DNA of 64,000 nucleotides, from NCBI GenBank assembly GCA_963759055.1, contig CAVWYD010000030.1, positions 14,155 to 78,154 of the forward strand. The letters are read 5' to 3'. The stretch is from Thiosocius sp963759055. GTDB taxonomy: Bacteria > Pseudomonadota > Gammaproteobacteria > Chromatiales > Chromatiaceae. The translations under genes and the position numbers were made by a program. Each line of letters starts with the position of its first letter. The first letter of the stretch is position 1. The notes beneath the pieces were generated by a model. It ran no database searches. It saw nothing but the letters and a program-made list of their open reading frames with translations, and had not been told where the DNA came from. Positions 27,866-36,840 of this stretch are shown here, piece by piece.

Positions 27866-27920
27866 CCCTTCTGCAGTCGCCCACAGCGATTACCCGAGAG
27901 CGGCTATGCAGATCGAGCTT

Positions 27921-28799
27921 TCAGTGCCGGTCGGTAGGCCGCCCAATTGCCTGCCCCAGAGTCACCTCATCGCCCGCCCCGATGTCGGCTTCCCAGGTGG
28001 CGGCGCCTTCGGGCAACAACACGATCACGGTCGAGCCCATGTTGAACCGCCCCATTTCCTCGCCGGCCTGAAACTGCCGGCGGTCGTCGCCGTGGTAGAC
28101 CCACTTTGTCGGCTGCCCGCGCTTTCCACGCACCTCACCATGCCAGACGGTGTCCATGCTGCCGACGAAGATTGCGCCGACCAGGATGACGGCCATGGGA
28201 CCGACAGCCGTATCGAACTGGCAGATCACGCGTTCGTTGCGCGCGAACAGGCCGGAGACCAGCTGGGTGGTCGCGTTGCTCACGCTGAAAAGATCGCCGG
28301 GGACGAAGGTCATCGACTGCAGGGTCCCGGCGAACGGCATATGCACGCGATGGTAGTCCTTGGGCGACAGATAGATGGTTGCGAACAGCCCGTCGCGAAA
28401 CAGCGCGGTCTTCTGTTTGTCGCCGGCCAGAAGGGCCAGCAGCTCGAAATCATGCCCTTTGGCCTGAACCAGGCTTTCGCCGTCGATTTCTCCGATCTGG
28501 CTCACCCGGCCGTCCGCCGGGGATATCACCATGCCCTCGGCCAGCGGCCGCGCATCCGGTTTGAGCGCACGGGTGAAAAAAGCGTTGAAACTCGGGTAGC
28601 TGGACAGGTCAGACTGTTCCGCCTCTGCCATGTTCATGCCATAGCGGCGGCTGATCTGCCTGATCAACAGGTCCTTCAGCCACGGGGTCGTGGATCGCGC
28701 CAGTCGGTGCATGCCGGCGGCCAGCAGGTGCTGGGGCAGTATGCGCAAAAGATTGGTGGACAGGTGGTCGAGAAGGGTCGGTTTTGCCGGATCCGACAT
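27921..28799 (-). CDS. psd: Phosphatidylserine decarboxylase proenzyme
   Basis: 292 residues from the ATG at 28799. Psd makes phosphatidylethanolamine at the inner membrane and self-cleaves at a Gly-Ser bond to form its pyruvoyl cofactor. The cleavage site is in FNMGSTVIVLLP (usually LGST). The catalytic Asp/His regions ADGRVSQIG and DYHRVHMPFAG are also visible. The start lies 7 bp after the stop of the upstream membrane-protein gene, so the two are likely co-transcribed; a TTG further upstream would overlap that gene. Confidence 0.94.
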   Translation of the reverse strand: MSDPAKPTLLDHLSTNLLRILPQHLLAAGMHRLARSTTPWLKDLLIRQISRRYGMNMAEAEQSDLSSYPSFNAFFTRALKPDARPLAEGMVISPADGRVSQIGEIDGESLVQAKGHDFELLALLAGDKQKTALFRDGLFATIYLSPKDYHRVHMPFAGTLQSMTFVPGDLFSVSNATTQLVSGLFARNERVICQFDTAVGPMAVILVGAIFVGSMDTVWHGEVRGKRGQPTKWVYHGDDRRQFQAGEEMGRFNMGSTVIVLLPEGAATWEADIGAGDEVTLGQAIGRPTDRH

Positions 28800-28806
28800 G
28801 CGCGGC

Positions 28807-29406
28807 TTACTCCACAAAGGCGATGATGGTGGTGATGTTGCGCGCCATCATAGCCGCTTGTTCGTACGGAATCAGCGCCCAGCGTTTGCGGTCTGGCGCG
28901 ACAAGAATGGCATTGGTCCCGGTTTCGCCGCACCAGGCGTCCGGATCGGGCAGGATGCCCAGTTGACGGCTGAGTGGTTCGAGCTGCTGCGGATCGGTGC
29001 TCAGGATCTCAGCCCATTCGACCCCGCCGGTAAACGCCGTCACCGCCGCTGCATCGGGCCGGTCGTAGGCAAGCACGGTCAGGCGCAGATTGTCCTGAAT
29101 CGTCGGCCATGCGGCCAGACGATTGAACACGGTCGCGTAGTGACGCATGAGCCGGACACATTCGGCGACCCTGGTATCCGCAGCCAGGAACAGTCGCCAG
29201 GGGGGTGGCTTATCGGGGTTGCTGTCGATAAGCAGGCCGGGGGGATATTCGACCGGCTGGCCCGCAGGGTAGACGACCGCGGAAAGGTCGGCCAGCGGTC
29301 GCCGCTGCCAATGCTGCCCGAGGTAGTATCCGACGATGACGCTGGCGAGTGCCGCCATCGTGATTATCAGTCGTTTCCCCGGACTGCGCCGGCCTGATGG
29401 CGGCAT
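28807..29406 (-). CDS. Membrane-anchored protein of unknown function, possibly thioredoxin-fold
   Basis: 199 residues. One membrane helix (about 13-30) is followed by a periplasmic part. The pattern of strands (LRLTVLAYDRP, TNAILVAPDRKRWALIPYE) and size recall SCO1/SenC-like or redoxin folds, but the CxxxC copper motif is absent; only two cysteines are present. I cannot name the function. It precedes psd with a 7-bp gap. A short interspersed repeat begins just upstream of its start. Confidence 0.55.
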   Translation of the reverse strand: MPPSGRRSPGKRLIITMAALASVIVGYYLGQHWQRRPLADLSAVVYPAGQPVEYPPGLLIDSNPDKPPPWRLFLAADTRVAECVRLMRHYATVFNRLAAWPTIQDNLRLTVLAYDRPDAAAVTAFTGGVEWAEILSTDPQQLEPLSRQLGILPDPDAWCGETGTNAILVAPDRKRWALIPYEQAAMMARNITTIIAFVE

Positions 29407-29407
29407 C

Positions 29408-29464
29408 CTAGGGCCTGTTCACACTACGGGAGCTACAGCGTTGTCGCCCCAAAACGGGTCAGGC
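29408..29464. repeat. 57-bp interspersed repeat, copy 1
   Basis: Starts CTAGGGCCTGTTCACA and ends CGCCCCAAAACGGGTCAGGC. A second copy of the same length is at 61322-61378. The ends are well conserved and the middle (ACGGGAGCTACAG against AAACACGCAAG) varies. This copy overlaps the stop codon of the aminotransferase gene by 6 bp. No transposase is nearby; it could be a small non-autonomous element or a REP-like sequence. Confidence 0.65.
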
Positions 29465-30640
29465 TGCCAGGATCTTTTCGGCCGCCGGCAGGGCGACACC
29501 ATGGTTGACGGGGGCGCCCATGTCTGCGAGCACCGCGTCCAATGCGCCCAGGCACTGGGTCACATTTTCGATCCGGCTGCTGTAACCCATCAGGCCGATG
29601 CGCCAGACCTTGCCGGCGAGGTCGCCGAGTCCGGCACCGATCTCGAGGTGATGTTCGTCCAGCAGGCGGGCGCGCACCGCGGCATCGTCGACGCCCTCGG
29701 GGATGGTCACTGCGTTCAGTTGAGGCAGGCGGTGTGCCTCGTCGACGACGAACCCCAGGCCCATGGCCTCCAGCCCGGCCTTGAGTGCCTCGTGGTTGCG
29801 CTGGTGGCGTGCCCAGGCATTCTCCAGGCCTTCCTCATGAACCATCCTCAGGGCCTCGTGCAGGGCGTACATGGCGTTGACCGGTGCCGTGTGGTGGTAG
29901 GCCCGGCGGGCACCCTTGCCCCAGTAACCCATGATCAGGTTCATATCGAGAAACCAGCTCTGCACCTTGTGTTCGCGGTTGCTGATCCTGTGCTGCGCGC
30001 GTTCACTGAAACTGACCGGTGAGATGCCGGGCACACAGGACAGGCACTTCTGGGTGCCCGAATAGACCGCATCGATCTCCCATTCGTCGACCTTGAGCGG
30101 GCTGCCGGCGAGGGAGGTGACCGCGTCGACGATGGTCAGGCAATCGTGTCTGCGGGCCAGTTCGACCAGTGTCTGTACATCTGATTGGGCTCCGGTCGAG
30201 GTCTCCGCGTGCACGAAGGCCACCAGATGGGCTTCGGGGTGGGCGATCAGGGCATCCTCCAGTTTCTGCGGGTCGACCGCCTTGCCCCAGGCGTCCTGCA
30301 CCATGACCGGTTCGGCCCCACAACGCTCGACGTTTTCCTTCATGCGCCCGCCAAACACCCCGTTCTGGCAGACAATCACCTTGTCACCGGGTTGCACGAG
30401 GTTGACGAAGCAGGCCTCCATGCCGGCCGATCCCGGGGCCGAAATCGGCATGGTCAGCGCGTTTTCGGTCTGCATGACGTATTGCAGCAGCGTCTTCACC
30501 TCGTCCATCAGTTCAATGAACCGGGGGTCCAGGTGGCCGATAGTCGGCCGGCCGAGCGCTTCGAGTATCCTTGGCGGCACATCGGACGGCCCTGGACCCA
30601 TGAGTGTGCGGAGCGGTGGGTGAAAAGCGCGAAAAGTCAT
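29459..30640 (-). CDS. Class V aminotransferase, serine/alanine-glyoxylate type
   Basis: 393 residues from ATG 30640. PLP fold type I; the PLP lysine is in SGTQKCLSC, and VDAVTSLAG holds the conserved aspartate. N-terminal GPGPSDVPP and substrate-binding SAPGSAGMEA match the alanine-glyoxylate/serine-glyoxylate aminotransferase family, which moves amino groups among serine, alanine, glyoxylate and pyruvate. Which donor is used cannot be told. The next gene, msrB, runs divergently. The 3' end touches an interspersed repeat. Confidence 0.88.
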   Translation of the reverse strand: MTFRAFHPPLRTLMGPGPSDVPPRILEALGRPTIGHLDPRFIELMDEVKTLLQYVMQTENALTMPISAPGSAGMEACFVNLVQPGDKVIVCQNGVFGGRMKENVERCGAEPVMVQDAWGKAVDPQKLEDALIAHPEAHLVAFVHAETSTGAQSDVQTLVELARRHDCLTIVDAVTSLAGSPLKVDEWEIDAVYSGTQKCLSCVPGISPVSFSERAQHRISNREHKVQSWFLDMNLIMGYWGKGARRAYHHTAPVNAMYALHEALRMVHEEGLENAWARHQRNHEALKAGLEAMGLGFVVDEAHRLPQLNAVTIPEGVDDAAVRARLLDEHHLEIGAGLGDLAGKVWRIGLMGYSSRIENVTQCLGALDAVLADMGAPVNHGVALPAAEKILAA

Positions 30641-30763
30641 AGCAGAATCCAATAAACATTATTGATACAGGCCGCGGAGTATAGTGACCCGGGGAAAACA
30701 CGATCAAGCGTAACATCCGTTTATTGGCCCGGTCCGACCATTTATTGCACGAGGTGGCACTTT

Positions 30764-31183
30764 ATGACCGATAAAATCGATAAAACCGAGGGCGAGTGGC
30801 GCGAGACTCTCAGTCCCGAACAGTTCCACGTCTGCCGGGAGAAAGGGACCGAACGTGCCTTTACCGGCGCCTATTGGGATACCAAGACGCCAGGGCTGTA
30901 CCGCTGCGTGGCCTGTGGTGAGCCATTGTTCAGTTCGCGGGAAAAATTCGATTCCGGTTCCGGTTGGCCGAGCTTCTGGCAACCGGTGGTCGAGGATGCG
31001 GTAGAGACTGAAACGGACACAAGCCTGGGCATGGAGCGTGTCGAGGTGCATTGCCGACGCTGCCGGTCTCACCTGGGGCATGTGTTTCCCGATGGTCCGC
31101 AGCCCACGGGGCAGCGCTATTGCATCAACTCGCTGTCGCTGGAGCTCGATACGGATCAGCTGCCGGGCGGGGACAATCCGTAG
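30764..31183 (+). CDS. msrB: Peptide-methionine (R)-S-oxide reductase
   Basis: 139 residues, ATG preceded by GAGGTG at 7 nt. MsrB reduces methionine-R-sulfoxide in proteins. The zinc-binding pairs RCVACGEPL and CRRCRSHLGHVF and the catalytic cysteine in GQRYCINSLSL are all present, with the substrate pocket SGSGWPSFW. No fused MsrA domain and no signal peptide, so it is a cytoplasmic stand-alone form. Confidence 0.96.
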   Translation: MTDKIDKTEGEWRETLSPEQFHVCREKGTERAFTGAYWDTKTPGLYRCVACGEPLFSSREKFDSGSGWPSFWQPVVEDAVETETDTSLGMERVEVHCRRCRSHLGHVFPDGPQPTGQRYCINSLSLELDTDQLPGGDNP

Positions 31184-31186
31184 ATT

Positions 31187-31717
31187 CTATTCGGTCTCGT
31201 CCAGCAGGTCCTGCACTGCCTTCGCGGACCACAGGCCGCCGCCAGGTGCCGGGCGCGGGAAGTCGTTCCAGAGCTCGGCGGTCTGCTCGGGCGAGATCAT
31301 GTTGAGCGCGAACGTACGTGCCTCTCGGGTCAGCGCCGACTGATAGGCTTCTTGGCCGGCCAGCTGGATCAATTGGGCCATATCGACCTCGGCGTCGTAT
31401 TTTTCTCGCAATACCTCGACGACGTCCTCGGGCGGCATGGACTCCAGCAGCCCGAGCGCAATCGGGGTCAGATCGGGCGCGCTGTACTCGCCGGGCATGC
31501 GCAAATCGATTTCCTTCAGGCGTTTGCGTACCGCGGGCACCACGTCGCGGGTTTCGGCGCTCGCGAGATTGGGAAATTCCGCATTGAAACGCTCGATAGT
31601 GTCGGCAACCACATTGGCCGTTTCCATCTTCTTCCAGAGGTCGTGCGCGGGTATCCATTCGCCACCGAAGCGAATCATCGGTTCTGCTTTCTTTGCGTGC
31701 TTTTCTTTGCTCGACAT
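31187..31717 (-). CDS. Conserved-looking cytoplasmic protein of unknown function
   Basis: 176 residues, no membrane segment or signal. It is acidic-to-neutral, mostly helical, with a basic start (MSSKEKHAKKAEP) and a Trp-containing motif RFGGEWIPAHDLW. It ends 4 bp beyond msrB on the opposite strand. I do not recognise a domain. Codon usage is like its neighbours, so it appears to be a real gene. Confidence 0.6.
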   Translation of the reverse strand: MSSKEKHAKKAEPMIRFGGEWIPAHDLWKKMETANVVADTIERFNAEFPNLASAETRDVVPAVRKRLKEIDLRMPGEYSAPDLTPIALGLLESMPPEDVVEVLREKYDAEVDMAQLIQLAGQEAYQSALTREARTFALNMISPEQTAELWNDFPRPAPGGGLWSAKAVQDLLDETE

Positions 31718-31801
31718 CGTCCTGGGTCTCTATGCCCGGCATCTGGAAGCTTAGCGGCGGCGGCGTTCGGCGCTTGAGTACGGTTGATCCGGTGGCTTGG
31801 G

Positions 31802-33142
31802 TCAGGGGTTCGGATTTCCCAGCGGAAGCTGCACCCTTATCGCCGCGCCGCCGAGTTCGGACGAGCCGATATCCAGAGAACCACCGTACTGGGTGACGAT
31901 CTCGCTCGCCACGGCGAGCCCTATCCCTTCTCCCGGGTGGCGCTGGTCGGCCCTTTCACCCCGATGCAGCAGCCGCTCGACGTCCGCAGTCGCAAAGCCA
32001 TCGCCGTCATCCTCGACATCCAGTTGCAGCCACCCGTCCCTTACCCGGGCCGAGACCTGCACCCGCGCGTCGCAGTGTTTGTAGGCATTCTCCAGCAAAT
32101 TGCCGAACAGCTCGAACATGTCACCTTCGTCCGCACGCAGCGCCATTCCTTCGGGGATCTGCTGGGTACATCTCAGGCTGCGATCGCGGTGCACCTTGTC
32201 CAGGCTGGCGCACAGGCGTTGGAGAACGGGTGCCAGCAGAATAGGGCGCGTGACCCCGCTGGTGCCCGCCACTGCAGCGCGTTGCCGCTGGTAACTCACC
32301 ATCTGATCGATGCGCAGGGTCTGTTCGCTGATCTGCTCCTTGAGCATCGCGTCGCCGCTTTGTTCAGCCGTGCCCCGCAGCACGGCCAGCGGTGTCTTCA
32401 TGCTGTGTGCGAGGTCGGCAAGGCTGTTTCTGACCCGCTCCTGGCGCAGCCGGTTCTGTTGGATCAGGGCGTTGAGATTGTCGGTCAGGCCCTGCAGTTC
32501 GCGTGGCACCTGTCCCTCGATCCCGCCGCTTTCCCCACTCTCGATGCGCCGCACGGCGGTGCTCATGTCACGCAAAGGGGCCAGTCCCCAGCGTGCCAGC
32601 AGGATCTGTACAGTGAGGAGCACAAGCGCGACTCCACCGAGCCAAAGCCAGAGAGTTTCGCGGAAGCCGGTCTGCTCCATCGCCAGTGCCCGGCTGTCCA
32701 TTGCGACAGTGAGCGAATACGAGATCGGTGCACCGAAATCGTCTTCCCAGCTGACTCCCTGGTCGAACAGGGTCAGCTGGTCCGTGATGCGAAACCGTGT
32801 CTCGCCGGGTCGGGCGCCGGTAAGCAGCCGGTCGCTGCGTCCCAGCAGTGAACCTGAGCGCCAGCGGTAAGCCCCGTCCTCACCCTCGACCTCGGCGTAC
32901 AGGCCGGAGTCCGGTTGATTGAAGGCCGGCGCGGTGAGCGCCTCTGGCAGACGCATGCGGCCGCGCTCGTCTTCTCCGGCTGCCGTCAGCAGCGTATAGA
33001 TATGCGCCTGCAGCTGCTCGCGGACGGCGGTCTCGACGCTGGTCCGATAGGCACGATCGAGCGCGACGCCTGCAAGCCCGAGGAAGCCTGCAAGCACCAG
33101 CAGATTACCGGTGAGCAGGCGCCGCGTGATCGACGGGCTCAT
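31802..33142 (-). CDS. PhoQ-like sensor histidine kinase
   Basis: 446 residues. Two membrane helices (about 8-28 and 164-185) bracket a periplasmic sensor of about 135 residues. A HAMP linker follows, then the H-box LAHSMKTPLAVLRG (phosphorylated His), N-box LLENAYKHCDARV and G-box GEGIGLAVASEIVTQYGG. It would phosphorylate the response regulator whose gene ends 1 bp upstream. Family resemblance is to PhoQ-type kinases, which sense low magnesium or cationic peptides, but the sensor domain here is too diverged to name the signal. Confidence 0.92.
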   Translation of the reverse strand: MSPSITRRLLTGNLLVLAGFLGLAGVALDRAYRTSVETAVREQLQAHIYTLLTAAGEDERGRMRLPEALTAPAFNQPDSGLYAEVEGEDGAYRWRSGSLLGRSDRLLTGARPGETRFRITDQLTLFDQGVSWEDDFGAPISYSLTVAMDSRALAMEQTGFRETLWLWLGGVALVLLTVQILLARWGLAPLRDMSTAVRRIESGESGGIEGQVPRELQGLTDNLNALIQQNRLRQERVRNSLADLAHSMKTPLAVLRGTAEQSGDAMLKEQISEQTLRIDQMVSYQRQRAAVAGTSGVTRPILLAPVLQRLCASLDKVHRDRSLRCTQQIPEGMALRADEGDMFELFGNLLENAYKHCDARVQVSARVRDGWLQLDVEDDGDGFATADVERLLHRGERADQRHPGEGIGLAVASEIVTQYGGSLDIGSSELGGAAIRVQLPLGNPNP

Positions 33143-33143
33143 G

Positions 33144-33821
33144 TCAGGCCGTATCCCGGCTCATTCGATATCCGCGGCCGCGCAGCGTTTCGATCGGCCT
33201 GTGGCTGCCGTCGGGATCGATCTTTTTCCGGATTCGTCCAATCAGTACCTCGACGACGTTACTGTCACGGTCGAAATCCTGGTCGTAGATGTGTTCCGTA
33301 AGCTCGGTCTTGGAAACCACCTTGCCCGCATGCAGCATCAGGTATTCGAGGATACGGTACTCGTGTCCGGTGAGTACGATCTCTTCGGCCTGCACGCTGA
33401 CCGTCTGGTCGGTGGTGTTTATCTCGATGCCGGCAAAGCTCACCACCGGCGTGCTATGCCCGGCGGCGCGGCGCAACAGCGCGTTGACCCTGGCCATCAG
33501 CTCTTCGGCGTGGAACGGCTTGGTGAGGTAGTCGTCGGCACCGCTCTCGAGGCCTTCGACCTTGTCCTGCCAGGCGTCGCGAGCGGTCAGAATCAGAATT
33601 GGAAACGGTCGCTGCAGACTGCGAAGCTGACGGATCAGCTCGATGCCCGAGATACCGGGCAGGCCAAGGTCGATGATGGCGAGATCCATGGGGTACTCGC
33701 GACCCAGATACAGACCGTTTTCACCGTCGGCGGCGGCGTCTACCGAGTAGCCCTTGCCCTCGAGTTGGTCCTGCAGTTGGCTGCGCAGGGTGGATTCGTC
33801 TTCGACCACCAGGATTCGCAT
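33144..33821 (-). CDS. OmpR/PhoP-family response regulator
   Basis: 225 residues. Receiver domain (1-118) with the acidic pocket DE, phospho-acceptor aspartate in LAIIDLGLPG and the KPF motif (TKPFHAEEL). A winged-helix DNA-binding domain (about 130-220) with TGHEYRILEYLMLHAGKVV follows. Its gene is tightly coupled to the kinase gene. The two small envelope-protein genes upstream (PepSY-like and glycine-zipper) are candidate members of the regulon. Confidence 0.94.
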   Translation of the reverse strand: MRILVVEDESTLRSQLQDQLEGKGYSVDAAADGENGLYLGREYPMDLAIIDLGLPGISGIELIRQLRSLQRPFPILILTARDAWQDKVEGLESGADDYLTKPFHAEELMARVNALLRRAAGHSTPVVSFAGIEINTTDQTVSVQAEEIVLTGHEYRILEYLMLHAGKVVSKTELTEHIYDQDFDRDSNVVEVLIGRIRKKIDPDGSHRPIETLRGRGYRMSRDTA

Positions 33822-33854
33822 GTCAGGGTCTGTGTAGGTCGTACATCGCGCGGG

Positions 33855-34115
33855 TCAGCGGCGTCCGCGGCGCTGGACACGGCCTGATTCAGGATCCACG
33901 CGCAGGCGCTTCACCTTACCATCCCTGGTCAGGATGCGGATCTTGTACGATTCTCTGCCACCACGGCGATCGGTCTCGGCCGACAACACCCTGCCCGGGT
34001 AGCGGCCGCGTGCCTCGGATACCGCATCCTCGAGTGAGGTACGGCGGTCGGCCTGCGCCAGCGCTGAGGCACCCAGTATCACAACTGCCAGTAGTATCGA
34101 GCCTGTCGGTTTCAT
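33855..34115 (-). CDS. Small secreted PepSY-like protein
   Basis: 86 residues. A signal peptide (about 1-22, AQA-DR) is followed by a single PepSY-like unit: SLEDAVSEARGRYPGRVLSAETDRRGGRESYKIRIL in shape, with a basic Arg-rich end. PepSY domains in the periplasm are often linked to protease control or to two-component systems. It lies 33 bp before the response regulator on the same strand, and may be an accessory to that system. Confidence 0.75.
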   Translation of the reverse strand: MKPTGSILLAVVILGASALAQADRRTSLEDAVSEARGRYPGRVLSAETDRRGGRESYKIRILTRDGKVKRLRVDPESGRVQRRGRR

Positions 34116-34150
34116 TGCGCTAACCCGGTTCCTCGCGGGCGCCGGCCAGA

Positions 34151-34708
34151 TCAGAAATGGACCGGGCGCATCCTGCGGTCGACGCGGATCCGGTCACCCG
34201 GATGATCGTCCGTCCGCACATGATAAATATGCCCCCTGTAGCGGTATTTTACACGGTATCCAACCAGTGCTTCGCGGATTTCGGTGCGATCCAGGGTTTC
34301 GCAGTGACGGTACGACCATTGTGTAGCATCGGAAAGTCCGGCCACCCTGGGACCTGCCTGATAGCCGATCGTGGCGCCGAGGGCGGTACCTGCGATCGTC
34401 ATGACCGTACGTCCACTGCCTTTCCCGATCTGGTTCCCGGCGACGCCGCCCAAGACACCACCGACGACGGCCCCCGCAAGCGCCGCGCGACCGGGATCGG
34501 TCGACGCTTCAGAGAGGTCGCCGTCCGAACAATATTCTTCGGGGACGCTCATCTCGACCTTTTCATAGATCGGTCTGACGTGGAGGACCTTGCCGTATCC
34601 GCCGGCATGCCGTGGGCCCCAACCGTCGTAGTGGCCAGAGCCGGCCGCGACATGACCGGCGCTCGCCATAAGCAGCACCAACGCGGTGAGTCCGGGAATT
34701 GTTTTCAT
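34151..34708 (-). CDS. Glycine-zipper 2TM-domain envelope protein
   Basis: 185 residues from the ATG at 34708 (GAGGAG upstream). Signal peptide (about 1-20), a middle glycine-zipper segment with repeated GxxxG spacing (LAGAVVGGVLGGVAGNQIG and TALGATIGYQAG), and a C-terminal beta-rich part (GYRVKYRYRGHIYHV). This is the SlyB/YmgG-like outer-membrane type. Such proteins stabilise the outer membrane and SlyB is a known PhoP target, which suits the adjacent PhoPQ-like genes. Confidence 0.8.
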   Translation of the reverse strand: MKTIPGLTALVLLMASAGHVAAGSGHYDGWGPRHAGGYGKVLHVRPIYEKVEMSVPEEYCSDGDLSEASTDPGRAALAGAVVGGVLGGVAGNQIGKGSGRTVMTIAGTALGATIGYQAGPRVAGLSDATQWSYRHCETLDRTEIREALVGYRVKYRYRGHIYHVRTDDHPGDRIRVDRRMRPVHF

Positions 34709-34816
34709 CGTCCTGCTCCTCAATGCCCAAGGCCTGGGCCTTCCAGATTTCGTGTCTAAAATCTTAGTGAGGAGACCCTGAACCCAGGCTGAATGGGGCC
34801 CGGAACGGGTAGCCGC

Positions 34817-35599
34817 TTACCTGGCAGGGCGCAGCTGGCTAAGCAGGAACAGGATGGTGGCGGCCGTCACGATGGATGGCCCGGCGGGCGTGTCCAGCAG
34901 CAGTGATCCGAACAGGCCGATCATCACCGCCGCTGCGCCGACCAGGGTGGCGATCAGCGCCATCTGCTCGGGGCTTCTGCTGAAGCGTTGTGCTGCGGCT
35001 GCGGGGATGATCAACAGGGCCGTGATCAGCAATACGCCGACGATCTTCATGGCCACCGCTATCACCAGGGCGACCAGCAGCATAAAAATAAATTTGATTC
35101 CCGTCGTCTGCACGCCGTCCACTGCGGCAAGCTCGGCGTTCACGCTGAGGTTGAGCAGGCGGCGCCAGATAGCGGCCATGATCAGCAGGCACAACAGTCC
35201 ACCACCCCAGATCCACAACACGTCGGCATCGCCCACCGCAAGGATGTCGCCGAACAGGTACGCGAGCAGATCGACCCGCACATCGTCCCTGAAACTGATC
35301 GCCACCAGACCAATGGCCAGTGAGCCGTGCGCGAGGATCCCCAGCAGGGTGTCACTTGCCAGATGGCTGCGGTGCTGAAGTGCAAGCAGGCCAACGGCAA
35401 TGAAAAGCGCGAGCAGCAGAACGCTCAGTTGCAGGTTGACCTCGAACAACAGCCCCAGCGCGATGCCTAGCAGTGCGGAGTGGGCGAGGGTGTCACCAAA
35501 GTAAGCCATACGCTGCCACACCACGAAGACACCGAGTGGGCCGCTGACCAGGCTGAGCCCGAGCCCGGCGGCGAGCGCGCGCAGGATGAAGTCATCCAT
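34817..35599 (-). CDS. znuB: Zinc ABC transporter permease
   Basis: 260 residues from ATG 35599. ABC-3 family permease with about eight membrane helices: DDFILRALAAGLGLSLVSGPLGVFV at the start and the signature GDTLAHSALLGIALG. It moves zinc across the inner membrane using ATP from ZnuC. The start overlaps znuC by 8 bp; a longer frame upstream lies inside znuC and was rejected. Confidence 0.94.
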   Translation of the reverse strand: MDDFILRALAAGLGLSLVSGPLGVFVVWQRMAYFGDTLAHSALLGIALGLLFEVNLQLSVLLLALFIAVGLLALQHRSHLASDTLLGILAHGSLAIGLVAISFRDDVRVDLLAYLFGDILAVGDADVLWIWGGGLLCLLIMAAIWRRLLNLSVNAELAAVDGVQTTGIKFIFMLLVALVIAVAMKIVGVLLITALLIIPAAAAQRFSRSPEQMALIATLVGAAAVMIGLFGSLLLDTPAGPSIVTAATILFLLSQLRPAR

Positions 35600-36353
35600 G
35601 GCGCTGTTCTTCGTCGCCGCGCACCACTTCACCGTGAAGGTTGTGCTGGTGGTCGTGATGATGCGTGTACACGGCAAGGGTTTCGGCATCGATCGCGCCG
35701 AACAGGTCGAGATAAGCGGGGTGTTGGCTGACGGCATCGGGGTGTCCCGAACAGCAGACGTGCTGGTTGATACAAAGCACCTCGTCAGTGGCTGCCATGA
35801 CCAGGTGCAGGTCATGAGACACCATGAGCACCGCGCAGCCGCGCTCATCCCGAAGGCGGACGATCAGTCGATACAGTTCGCTCTGGCCATTGACGTCGAT
35901 ACCCTGGACGGGCTCGTCGAGCACAAGCAGGTCCGGGCTGCCCATCAGGGCTCGTGCCAGCAGCACGCGCTGCGTCTCTCCGCCCGACAGACCCTGCATC
36001 GGACGCTCCAACAATTTCGCGACGCCGGTCTCGGCCACATTGCGCTGCAAAGCGGCGCTGTCGTTGTTGGAGAGTGTCAGGAATCGGCGCACGTTCAGCG
36101 GCATGCTTTCCGGCAGGCTGAGATTTTGTGGCATGTACCCGATCCGGAGACCGGACGCCCGTTTGATCGTGCCTGTGCTGGGCGCGATCAGCCCGAGCGC
36201 CAGGCGCACCAGGGTCGTCTTGCCGGCCCCGTTGGGTCCGATCACGGTCAGGATCCGTCCGCGACTCACTTCGATATCGACGTGTCTGAGCAACTGGCGT
36301 CCTCTGATCGTCACGCCCAGACCCTTACCCAGCAGCAGTTGATCAGCGGTCAT
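35592..36353 (-). CDS. znuC: Zinc ABC transporter ATP-binding protein
   Basis: 253 residues from ATG 36353. Walker A GPNGAGKTT, signature GLSGGETQRVLLARAL, Walker B LLVLDEP and the H-loop SHDLHLV. A His/Asp-rich tail (HHHDHQHN) could bind zinc, as in other ZnuC proteins. It overlaps zur by 11 bp and znuB by 8 bp, so all four genes form one transcript starting at znuA. Confidence 0.94.
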   Translation of the reverse strand: MTADQLLLGKGLGVTIRGRQLLRHVDIEVSRGRILTVIGPNGAGKTTLVRLALGLIAPSTGTIKRASGLRIGYMPQNLSLPESMPLNVRRFLTLSNNDSAALQRNVAETGVAKLLERPMQGLSGGETQRVLLARALMGSPDLLVLDEPVQGIDVNGQSELYRLIVRLRDERGCAVLMVSHDLHLVMAATDEVLCINQHVCCSGHPDAVSQHPAYLDLFGAIDAETLAVYTHHHDHQHNLHGEVVRGDEEQRHG

Positions 36354-36840
36354 GGGAATCTCCGTTGCACAAGGGACAAAGGCCCACGAGTTCGACGGTC
36401 TGTGAGCGGATCTTGAAATGCATGTCCCGAGCCTTGTGGCGGATATGCCGGTTGAGCGAGTCATCAGCCTGTTCGACCGCCACCCCGCAGCGGTCACAGA
36501 CAAAGATCTGCGCCATGTGGTCATTCCCCGGGTATGCGCATCCGACGAAGGCGTTGCGCGAGCTGACCCTGTGTATCAGGGCATTTTCGAGCAAGAAATC
36601 CAGGGCGCGGTATACCGTGGGCGGTGAAGGCTTGTGGCCCTCTGCGGCCAGCTGCTCGAGAAGTTCGTAGGCCCCGCTCGGTCGATGGCTCTGCCAGATC
36701 AATTCCAGGACGCGGCGGCGTGTGGGCGTGAGGCGCAGCCCCCGGCGTCTGCAAAACCGTTCTGCCTCGCCTAGCGCGCCGTTGACGCAGGCGAGGTGAT
36801 CATGGCCGGCGGAAGGAAAGGTCACCGGGTCGTCACTCAT
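36343..36840 (-). CDS. zur: Zinc uptake regulator, Fur family
   Basis: 165 residues. Winged helix (LTPTRRRVLELIWQSHRPSGAYELLEQL, YRALDFLLENALIH) then the Fur-family metal domain with CDRCGVAV and CPLCN cysteine pairs. With zinc it represses the zinc uptake genes. It sits inside the znu operon between znuA and znuC, so it regulates its own transcript through the palindrome at 37813-37836. Confidence 0.94.
   Translation of the reverse strand: MSDDPVTFPSAGHDHLACVNGALGEAERFCRRRGLRLTPTRRRVLELIWQSHRPSGAYELLEQLAAEGHKPSPPTVYRALDFLLENALIHRVSSRNAFVGCAYPGNDHMAQIFVCDRCGVAVEQADDSLNRHIRHKARDMHFKIRSQTVELVGLCPLCNGDSHDR

Noticed and set aside
29401..29470. Insertion sequence at the repeat copy
   Set aside because: Only 57 bp, no transposase and no target duplication visible; kept as a repeat only.
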